DNA of 64,000 nt from Geodermatophilaceae bacterium URHB0062 (GTDB lineage: Bacteria > Actinomycetota > Actinomycetes > Mycobacteriales > Geodermatophilaceae). The first letter of the stretch is position 1, and every line of letters begins with the position of its first letter. The position numbers and the translations under genes are program-made. The stretch spans positions 869,842 to 933,841 of the forward strand of contig KK211086.1 of assembly GCA_000620185.1 (NCBI GenBank). The letters run 5' to 3'. Under the pieces are notes generated by a model. The model did not search any database, was not told where the DNA came from, and worked only from the letters and a program-made list of their open reading frames with translations. Shown here one piece after another: positions 57,958 to 64,000 of this stretch.

Positions 57958-59739
57958 GTGGCCAGGGAACTGAACGAGGTCGGCGTCGTGGGACTGGGCA
58001 CCATGGGTGCCGGTATCGCGGAGGTGCTCGCGCGCGCGGGCCTGTCGGTCACCGCCGTCGAGGTCACCGAGGACGCGGTCGCCCGAGGCCGCGGCCACGT
58101 CGAGCAGTCCACCGACCGGGCGGTCAAGCGCGGCAAGCTCGACCCGGCCGACCGCGACGCGATCTTCGACCGCATCCGCTTCTCCACGTCGCTGGAGGAC
58201 CTCGCCAACGCGGAACTGGTCATCGAGGCCGTGCCCGAGCGCATGGAGCTCAAGACCGAGGTCTTCTCGCAGCTGGACAAGATCTGCCCGCCGGACACGA
58301 TCCTGGCGACCAACACCTCGAGCCTGTCGGTCACCGAGCTGTCGGTCTGCACCGGGCGGCCGAGCAAGGTCATCGGGATGCACTTCTTCAACCCGGCACC
58401 GGTGATGAAGCTCGTCGAGGTCGTCCAGACCGTCGTCACCGAGCCGTCGGTCGTCGAGGACGTCGAGGCGCTGGCCACGCGGCTGGGGAAGGTCGACGTC
58501 ACGATCGGCGACCGGGCGGGCTTCATCGCCAACGCGCTGCTGTTCGGCTACCTCAACCACGCGGTCTCGATGTACGAGAACCGCTACGCCAGCCGTGAGG
58601 ACATCGATGCGGCCATGCGCCTGGGCTGCGGTCTGCCGATGGGCCCGCTGGCGCTCATGGATCTCATCGGCATCGACACCGCCTACGAGATCCTCGACAC
58701 GATGTACAAGCAGTCGCGCAATCGGCTGCACGCCCCCAGCCCCGTGATCAAGCAGATGATGATTGCCGGGCTGCTGGGCCGGAAGACCGGCCGCGGCTTC
58801 TACACCTACGCCGAAGCGGGTTCGGCCGAGGTGGTCGACGACGCCAGCACGCCGGCACCCGGCACAGCGGGCGACGGCGCCCGCCCGGTCCGCACGATCG
58901 GCGTGGTCGGGTCCGGCACGATGGCCACCGGCATCGTCGAGGTGGTCGCCAAGGGTGGCTACGACGTGCGCTTCGTCGCCCGGGGGACCGAGAAGGTCGA
59001 GGCGGTGCAGAAGGCACTGGCCAGGTCGCTGGAGAAGCAGGTCCAGCGCGGCAAGCTCGACGACGCCGCACGCGACGAGGTCCTGGCCCGCATCTCGGGG
59101 ACGACGTCCCTGGACGAGCTGGCCGACCGCGACCTGATCATCGAGGCGGTCGTCGAATCGCTGCCGGTCAAGGAGGCGCTGTTCGGCGCCCTGGGCGAGA
59201 TCGCCAAGCCGGGGGCCGTGCTGGCCACCACCACCTCCAGCCTGCCGGTCATCGAGTGCGCGAAGGCCAGCGGCCGGCCGGCCGACGTCGTCGGCATGCA
59301 CTTCTTCAACCCGGCGCAGGTCATGAAGCTCGTCGAGGTCGTCTCCACGATCTCGACGGCGCACGACGTCGCGGCCACCGCCCACGCAGTGAGCGCACAG
59401 CTGGGCAAGCACGCCGTGTCCTGCACCGACCGGGCCGGCTTCATCGTCAACGCGCTGCTCTTCCCCTACCTCAACGACGCTGTGAAGATGCTGGAGGCGC
59501 ACTACGCGACCGCCGACGACATCGACGCGGCGATGAAGGTGGGCTGCGGCTACCCGATGGGGCCGTTCGAGCTGCTGGACGTCGTCGGTCTCGACGTCTC
59601 CCTCGCCATCGAGCGCGAGCTCTACATCGAGTTCCGCGAACCGGGGTTCGCGCCCGCGCCGCTGCTCGAGCACCTGGTCACCGCCGGATATCTGGGTCGC
59701 AAGACCGGCCGCGGGTTCCGCGACTACGCCAGCCGCTGA
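57958..59739 (+). CDS. 3-hydroxybutyryl-CoA dehydrogenase, two tandem domains
   Basis: A 593-residue protein made of two full 3-hydroxyacyl-CoA dehydrogenase units (about 1-285 and 312-593) joined by a short linker (STPAPGTAGDGARP). Each has its NAD motif (VGLGTMGAGIAEV and VGSGTMATGIVEV), the catalytic-His segment MHFFNPAPVMKLVE/MHFFNPAQVMKLVE, and an NALLFGYLN/NALLFPYLN helix. The second copy has Ala in place of the third Gly of its NAD motif, which may lower binding. It interconverts acetoacetyl- and 3-hydroxybutyryl-CoA. AAGAGAGGG lies before the GTG. Confidence 0.94.
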   Translation: MARELNEVGVVGLGTMGAGIAEVLARAGLSVTAVEVTEDAVARGRGHVEQSTDRAVKRGKLDPADRDAIFDRIRFSTSLEDLANAELVIEAVPERMELKTEVFSQLDKICPPDTILATNTSSLSVTELSVCTGRPSKVIGMHFFNPAPVMKLVEVVQTVVTEPSVVEDVEALATRLGKVDVTIGDRAGFIANALLFGYLNHAVSMYENRYASREDIDAAMRLGCGLPMGPLALMDLIGIDTAYEILDTMYKQSRNRLHAPSPVIKQMMIAGLLGRKTGRGFYTYAEAGSAEVVDDASTPAPGTAGDGARPVRTIGVVGSGTMATGIVEVVAKGGYDVRFVARGTEKVEAVQKALARSLEKQVQRGKLDDAARDEVLARISGTTSLDELADRDLIIEAVVESLPVKEALFGALGEIAKPGAVLATTTSSLPVIECAKASGRPADVVGMHFFNPAQVMKLVEVVSTISTAHDVAATAHAVSAQLGKHAVSCTDRAGFIVNALLFPYLNDAVKMLEAHYATADDIDAAMKVGCGYPMGPFELLDVVGLDVSLAIERELYIEFREPGFAPAPLLEHLVTAGYLGRKTGRGFRDYASR

Positions 59740-59744
59740 CCTCG

Positions 59745-60044
59745 GTGCCCCAGCGGAGGAGAGGACCGGCCCCGGGACGCCGGGAGCCGGTCACCCGGCG
59801 GGAGACCGTGGAGGAGGCGGCCGACGGCGACTGGGTGGTCCGGTCCCTCACCGGGTCGGCGACCGCCAAGACCTACCGGTGTCCCGGCTGCGACCAGGGG
59901 ATCCGCCCCGGGACGCCGCACGTCGTGGCCTGGCCCGCGTACGCCCGGGACTCCGACCTCGACCCCTGGGACACCGAGTCGTCCGCCGACTGGCGGCGGC
60001 ACTGGCACACCGCCTGCTGGCGCGCCCGCGACCGCCGCCGCTGA
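59745..60044 (+). CDS. Small zinc-finger-like protein of actinobacteria
   Basis: A 99-residue protein with a CPGCDQGIRPGTPHVVAWPA segment and a C-terminal RRHWHTACWRARDRR, where CxxC plus His/Cys could bind zinc. RRETVEEA and TAKTYRCPGC are typical of a small actinobacterial family sometimes labelled ATP/GTP-binding without evidence. Function unknown. It begins 5 nt after the dehydrogenase stop, so cotranscription is likely. Confidence 0.75.
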   Translation: MPQRRRGPAPGRREPVTRRETVEEAADGDWVVRSLTGSATAKTYRCPGCDQGIRPGTPHVVAWPAYARDSDLDPWDTESSADWRRHWHTACWRARDRRR

Positions 60045-60101
60045 GGCCCCGTCCCGAGGCTCGCCGCGAGCGTGCGAGGGGTGAGGTGGACGGGGTCCTT
60101 G
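60045..60101 (-). repeat. Structured intergenic repeat, copy 2
   Basis: It follows the sortase stop on the minus strand and begins AAGGACCCC there. The outer stem CCCCGTCC (60047-60054)/GGACGGGG (60088-60095) surrounds a core (60063-60086) close to that of copy 1 (631-654). Confidence 0.6.
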
Positions 60102-60102
60102 G

Positions 60103-61443
60103 TCAGTCCTCCCTGGCGTAGACGACCACGTTGTCGCGGTAGCTACGGGCCGCGCGGTCGAAGTCGCCCCCGCACGTGATCAGGCGCAGCTCGGCGTCCG
60201 GTGTCGGGCCGTAGACCTCGGCCGTGGGGAACGCCGTCTTGGCGTAACGGGCGACGCGGGTGACGGTGAACCGCACGGTGCTGCCGTCGGCCCGCGTGAC
60301 CAGCACGGGATCGCCGGCGCGCACGTCACGCAGCCGGAAGAAGACCGCCGGGCCCTCGGTGCTGTCGACGTGCCCGGCCAGGACCGCCGGCCCGGGTTCG
60401 CCGGGAACCGGCCCGAACCAGCCAGCCGTGGCCAGGTCGCCGGGCGGGACGAGCGCACCGTCGCCGTCCAGCCCGATCCGGGCCAGGGTGGCATCGATGC
60501 CCACCGACGGCACCCGGACCCGCAGGGGAGCAGTGACCGGTCGTGGCGCCTCGGCGACCACGACGGGCGGCGGCGCCTGCCGCGCCGGGGGAGGAGCGGC
60601 CTGCGCGGGCACCGTGACCACGCCCAGGGCCGCCACGAGCGGGAGGACGACGCGACGGCGTCCACGCAGCCCTGCGAGCAGGAGGGCGCCGGCACCGATA
60701 AGGGCAGCGGCCGGTGACCGGGACCTCGTTCCCGCGGTGCCTCCACCGCCCGCGGCGACGGGGCCGGCGGGCACGGCTGACGGACCGGCGGCGTCGACGA
60801 CCACGCGCAGGGTGAGGCCGCCGTCCGGGTCGTCGAGCACGAGCAGGCTGTCGACCGACCCCGCCCCCAGGTCCAGCGGCAGCTCGGCGGGTGCGCCCGA
60901 GCCGTTGCCGAGCCGGGCCGTCGACGGCCCTGCCGGCACCGCGGTCCACGGCCCCGCCTCGCCGAACGGCAGCGCGCGGGCCGGCGCACGTGCGCCCGGC
61001 AGGGTCAGGTCGACGGTCGGGGTGCCCGCCGCGGCGGCGAGCACGCGCACCCGCGCCGTGCCCGGGGCCGGGGCGCTGAGGTCGTCGGTCAGCACGGTCG
61101 GGAAGAGATCGGCGAACGACCCGCTGAGCGCGACGGTGCGGGCGTTCCCGTGCGGGAGGTCGATCCGGAGGGAGAGCGCGGGTGGCGTCCGCGGGCCGCT
61201 GCCCGCGCGGCGGACGCTCAGCGCATAGCTGCCGGGCGCGAGGTCGCGGTACTGGCTGAGGTCGCCGTACTGGAGGCCGGTGGCGATGTCCGGGCCGGGG
61301 TCGTCCAGCGGCGCGCCGTCGCCGGGCAGGGGCGCGAGCGCGACGTCGACCGCCGGGGTGTCAGGGGAGAGGTGCGCGATCCGGAGCAGCGCACCGTCGT
61401 CGGCCGCCGCTGCCCGGCCTGTGCCGAGCATCCCGGCGAGCAC
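60103..61443 (-). CDS. DUF4397-class F sortase fusion protein
   Basis: A protein of at least 446 residues. The N-terminal part has DUF4397 features (LLRIAHLSPDTPAVDVALA, DLAPGSYALSVRRAG, ARVRVLAAAAGTPTVDLTLP). After a membrane segment (AAALIGAGALLLAGL and VLPLVAALGVVTVPAQA) comes a class F sortase with the catalytic His in VLAGHVDSTEG, Cys in LRLITCGGDFD and Arg in SYRDNVVVYA. Normally these are separate genes. The GTG at 61443 cuts off the signal peptide; a CTG at 61545, overlapping the upstream stop (CTGA), would add a basic start and GLLAVLVCLTSCVLAG. The true start is probably the CTG. Confidence 0.88.
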   Translation of the reverse strand: MLAGMLGTGRAAAADDGALLRIAHLSPDTPAVDVALAPLPGDGAPLDDPGPDIATGLQYGDLSQYRDLAPGSYALSVRRAGSGPRTPPALSLRIDLPHGNARTVALSGSFADLFPTVLTDDLSAPAPGTARVRVLAAAAGTPTVDLTLPGARAPARALPFGEAGPWTAVPAGPSTARLGNGSGAPAELPLDLGAGSVDSLLVLDDPDGGLTLRVVVDAAGPSAVPAGPVAAGGGGTAGTRSRSPAAALIGAGALLLAGLRGRRRVVLPLVAALGVVTVPAQAAPPPARQAPPPVVVAEAPRPVTAPLRVRVPSVGIDATLARIGLDGDGALVPPGDLATAGWFGPVPGEPGPAVLAGHVDSTEGPAVFFRLRDVRAGDPVLVTRADGSTVRFTVTRVARYAKTAFPTAEVYGPTPDAELRLITCGGDFDRAARSYRDNVVVYARED

Positions 61444-61541
61444 GCAACTGGTGAGGCAGACCAGAACGGCGAGCAGCCCGCGCGCCGTCCGGACCGTCCG
61501 GTCCAGGGGCGCGCGGGCTGCCGGTGTGCCGTGCGAGGGGT

Positions 61542-62717
61542 TCAGGAACGACCCTGGCCCGAGGCCTGGTCGATCACCTGGGTCGGCGGACCCTGGACCG
61601 GCGGGGGTGCGGTGTGCCCCGGGTTCGTGCCGGGCCGCGGAGGCATCGGCAGCTGGCGCGTGGTCGGCGTCTCCGCGGCGTCGTCCTGCGGGGCGACGGT
61701 GTGGGCCGGGACGGGCATCTCCGTCCGGGTGGGCTGGCGGGCGGCGCCCGCCTCGCTCATCCCGCGGCCGGCCACCGACATCGACGGCGACACCGGCTGC
61801 GGCTGGGCGGCGGCCGGCGCGGGCTGGGGACGCCGCTCCGGCTCCCGGGCCGTCGCGGGCGCCGGGGTGCTCGGGGCGGGCTGGCTCGCCGCCGGCTCCG
61901 CGGCCGACTGCTGGGGGCGGTCGCCCAGGTCGGGCAGGCGGTCGAGCAGCTGACGCGCCTGGACCAGCCGGCCGGTGAGCTCGTCGCGGACGTCGCGGAT
62001 GGCCTCCGCCCTGGCCTCGGCCTCGGCGACCAGCGCGGCGGCGTGCTGCTCCGCGGCGGAGACCCGCTGGCGGGCGGCCTGGGTGGACACGCGCTCGCGC
62101 TCCTCCTCGGCCCGGGCCGCCTCCGCGCGGCGGGCCCGCTGCGCGATGTCGAAGTCCTCCTCGACCTTGGCCCGCCGGGCCTGCGACTCGGCGTCGAGCC
62201 GGGCGACCCGCTCCTGTGCCTTCGCGACCAGCTCGTCGGCGCGGATCTGCGCCTTCTGCGCGATCTGCTCGGCCGTCTGGCGGGCCTCGGCCAGCATGCG
62301 CTCGACCTCGGCCTGACCGGCGGCGTGCCGCTCGAGCAGCGCGCGCTCCTCGGCGGCGGTCTGCTCGCGGACGGCCATGGCGTCGGCCTCGGCGGCGCGG
62401 CGGATCTCCGCAGCCTCCTCCTCGGCCAGCTGCAGCATGTGCTGGATGCGCTCGCTGATGTTCTCGAACGTCGGCGCGTTCGCGGTGGCGGCCTTACGGC
62501 GCAGCTGCTCGATCTCGCCGTGCAGCGCCGACAGCTGGCTGGCCAGGTCGGCCGACCGGGCCGCGGCCGCGTCACGGTCGGCGATCGCGATCCGGAAGTC
62601 GGCCTCGAGGCGCTCGATCGTGTCCGCCACCTGGCTGCGGTCGTAGCCCCGCAGCACGACGTCGAACGAGTGCTGGGCCTCGTGCAGTGGTAGCAGGTCG
62701 CGGCGGGGATCGCTCAT
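61542..62717 (-). CDS. DivIVA-domain coiled-coil protein
   Basis: A 391-residue cytoplasmic protein. The N-terminal FDVVLRGYDRSQVADTIERLE is a DivIVA-like membrane-curvature or polarity motif. Residues 40-250 or so form a long coiled coil rich in Ala, Glu and Arg (EEEAAEIRRAAEADAMAVRE), and the tail is Pro/Ala/Gln-rich. It resembles the Scy/FilP/Wag31-type polar scaffolds of actinobacteria. The stop overlaps the possible CTG start of the sortase fusion, so polarity and surface display may be coupled. Confidence 0.9.
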   Translation of the reverse strand: MSDPRRDLLPLHEAQHSFDVVLRGYDRSQVADTIERLEADFRIAIADRDAAAARSADLASQLSALHGEIEQLRRKAATANAPTFENISERIQHMLQLAEEEAAEIRRAAEADAMAVREQTAAEERALLERHAAGQAEVERMLAEARQTAEQIAQKAQIRADELVAKAQERVARLDAESQARRAKVEEDFDIAQRARRAEAARAEEERERVSTQAARQRVSAAEQHAAALVAEAEARAEAIRDVRDELTGRLVQARQLLDRLPDLGDRPQQSAAEPAASQPAPSTPAPATAREPERRPQPAPAAAQPQPVSPSMSVAGRGMSEAGAARQPTRTEMPVPAHTVAPQDDAAETPTTRQLPMPPRPGTNPGHTAPPPVQGPPTQVIDQASGQGRS

Positions 62718-62793
62718 GTCCTCATCCTCGCAGACGCCGATGGTGCCCGTCAGCGTGTCCGGCCCGATGTCGGTTACCTGTGAGGCGGCTGTG

Positions 62794-64000
62794 TCACACG
62801 CCGCGGAAGCGGTTGATGGCGGTCAGGTGCTGTTCGCGTTTCGCGGGGTTGCGGACGCCGAGGCCTTCTTCGGGGGCGAGGGTGAGGACGCCGACCTTGC
62901 CCTGGTGGGCGTTGTGGTGCACGTCGCAGGCGGCCTGGCCGACCTCGTCCATCGGGTAGACCTTGGACAGGGTGGGGTGGATCAGGCCGCGGTCGATGAG
63001 CCGGTTGGCCTCCCAGGCCTCGCGGTAGTTGGCGAAATGCGAGCCGATGATCCGTTTGAGGTTCATCCACAGGTAGCGGTTGTCGTAGGTGTGCAGGTAG
63101 CCGCTGGTGGAGGCGCAGGTGACGATGGTGCCGCCCTTCTTGGCCACGTACACCGACGCGCCGAAGGTCTCCCGGCCGGGGTGTTCGAAGACGATGTCGA
63201 CGTCGTCGCCGCCGGTCAGCTCGCGGATCTTCTTGCCCAGCCGCTGCCACTCCCTGGGGTCCTGGGTGGTCTCGTCCTTCCAGAACCGGTAGCCCTCCGC
63301 GGAGCGGTCGATGACCAGTTCGGCGCCCATCGAGGCGACGATGCCGGCCTTCTCCGGGGAGGACACCATGCAGACCGGGATCGCGCCGCCGTTGAGCGCC
63401 ATCTGGGTGGCGTAGGAGCCCAGCCCGCCCGAGGCGCCCCAGATCAGCACGACGTCGCCCTGCTTCATGTTCGCCCCGTTGTGGCTGACCAGCTGCCGGT
63501 AGGCGGTGGAGTTGACCAGCCCCGGCGCGGCCGCCTCCTCCCAGCTCAGGTGGCCGGGCTTGGGCATCAGCTGGTTGGACTTGACCAGGGCCAGCTCGGC
63601 CAGGCCGCCGAAGTTGGTCTCGAACCCCCAGATCCGCTGCTGCGGATCCATCATCGTGTCGTCGTGCCCGGCCGGGTCCTCCAGCTCCACCGACAGGCAG
63701 TGCGCCACCACCTCATCGCCCGGGGACCACCGGTTCACCCCCGGGCCGACCCGCAGCACGACGCCGGCCAGGTCCGAGCCGACCACGTGATAGGGCAGGT
63801 CGTGCCGGCGGGTGAGGTCGTTCTGCCGGCCGTAGCGCTCCAGGAACCCGAAGGTCGACACCGGCTCGAAGATCGACGTCCACACGGTGTTGTAGTTCAC
63901 CGACGAGGCCATCACCGCCACCAGCGCCTCACCCGGGCCCAGCTCCGGGGTCGCCACCTGCTCCACGTGCAGCGACTTGCGCGGGTCCTTCTCCTTCGCG
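62794..64000 (-). CDS. ccr: Crotonyl-CoA carboxylase/reductase, 5' end outside window
   Basis: 402 codons of the gene are present; the reading frame continues past the window end (KEKDPRKSLHVEQVATPELG), so the start is missing. It has the MDR-family SSVNYNTVWTSIFEPVSTF, the NADP-binding VLIWGASGGLGSYATQMAL and FEHPGRETFGASV typical of Ccr. The enzyme reductively carboxylates crotonyl-CoA to ethylmalonyl-CoA, the key step of the ethylmalonyl-CoA pathway. It fits with the mutase at 47.6 kb and the dehydrogenase at 58 kb. Confidence 0.96.
   Translation of the reverse strand, partial: AKEKDPRKSLHVEQVATPELGPGEALVAVMASSVNYNTVWTSIFEPVSTFGFLERYGRQNDLTRRHDLPYHVVGSDLAGVVLRVGPGVNRWSPGDEVVAHCLSVELEDPAGHDDTMMDPQQRIWGFETNFGGLAELALVKSNQLMPKPGHLSWEEAAAPGLVNSTAYRQLVSHNGANMKQGDVVLIWGASGGLGSYATQMALNGGAIPVCMVSSPEKAGIVASMGAELVIDRSAEGYRFWKDETTQDPREWQRLGKKIRELTGGDDVDIVFEHPGRETFGASVYVAKKGGTIVTCASTSGYLHTYDNRYLWMNLKRIIGSHFANYREAWEANRLIDRGLIHPTLSKVYPMDEVGQAACDVHHNAHQGKVGVLTLAPEEGLGVRNPAKREQHLTAINRFRGV

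Overview
This 64 kb window is a high-GC actinobacterial chromosome segment with dense, mostly operonic genes and frequent GTG starts. Gene content and order (one-piece Kgd, NucS instead of MutSL, the prfA-prmC-Sua5-rfe-atp block, MurA with Asp in place of the active-site Cys, ethylmalonyl-CoA pathway genes) fit the Geodermatophilaceae (Blastococcus, Geodermatophilus or Modestobacter). That placement is inferred from gene content, not from a database search.

Layout. 1-4.7 kb (minus): an AAA ATPase cut by the window edge, a DUF6104 gene, and kgd (2-oxoglutarate decarboxylase/dehydrogenase). 4.85-10.8 kb: an ABC exporter pair, a universal stress protein, a class III nucleotidyl cyclase, an ABC-F ATPase and a TauE/SafE permease. 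10.83-12.34 kb: a mobile element carrying a frameshifted TnpB between terminal inverted repeats and a 7-8 bp target duplication. 12.3-15.8 kb (minus): a coupled fatty acid/polyester operon (acyl-CoA ligase, small coiled-coil protein, PHA synthase, GNAT). 16-20.7 kb: an SDR, a LigB-type dioxygenase, an F420-reductase-like gene divergent from a MarR regulator, an ECF42-type sigma factor with its YCII partner, and tRNA-Arg(CCG). 20.7-22.3 kb: DUF305 and DUF3105 membrane proteins.

22.4-34.8 kb is a core run on the plus strand: argS, lysA, hom, thrC, thrB (Lys/Thr biosynthesis, mostly coupled by 4-nt overlaps), then rho, rpmE, prfA, prmC, a small membrane protein and the threonylcarbamoyl-AMP synthase. 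35-44.8 kb holds a wecA/rfe-type transferase and the whole F1Fo ATP synthase set (two AtpI/AtpZ-like genes, atpBEFHAGD, then atpC set apart by a hairpin and a small gene). 44.8-52.5 kb: DUF2550, PduO-type cobalamin adenosyltransferase, murA, a DUF2007-like protein, a MeaA/Ecm-type B12 mutase, an enoyl-CoA hydratase relative, a flavin-type oxidase and a dicarboxylate symporter.

52.9-57.8 kb encodes exported proteins: a small protein with a TasA/camelysin-like signal, two multi-domain Ig/FN3-like proteins, and a Gly-linker membrane-anchored protein, with nucS between them. 58-64 kb returns to C4 acyl-CoA metabolism (double-domain 3-hydroxybutyryl-CoA dehydrogenase; crotonyl-CoA carboxylase/reductase cut by the window end), plus a DUF4397-sortase F fusion and a DivIVA-domain coiled-coil protein.

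Metabolic theme: PHA synthase, 3-hydroxybutyryl-CoA dehydrogenase, Ccr, the B12 mutase and the cobalamin adenosyltransferase fit together as storage polyester plus ethylmalonyl-CoA metabolism. The mutase and dehydrogenase genes share a near-identical 18-nt site upstream. Many promoters look leaderless (TANNNT 6-8 nt before the start codon). The least expected items are the TnpB element with DDE-style ends, a 20-codon leader ORF that copies the LysA N-terminus, a structured intergenic repeat with covarying stems, and the sortase fusion.
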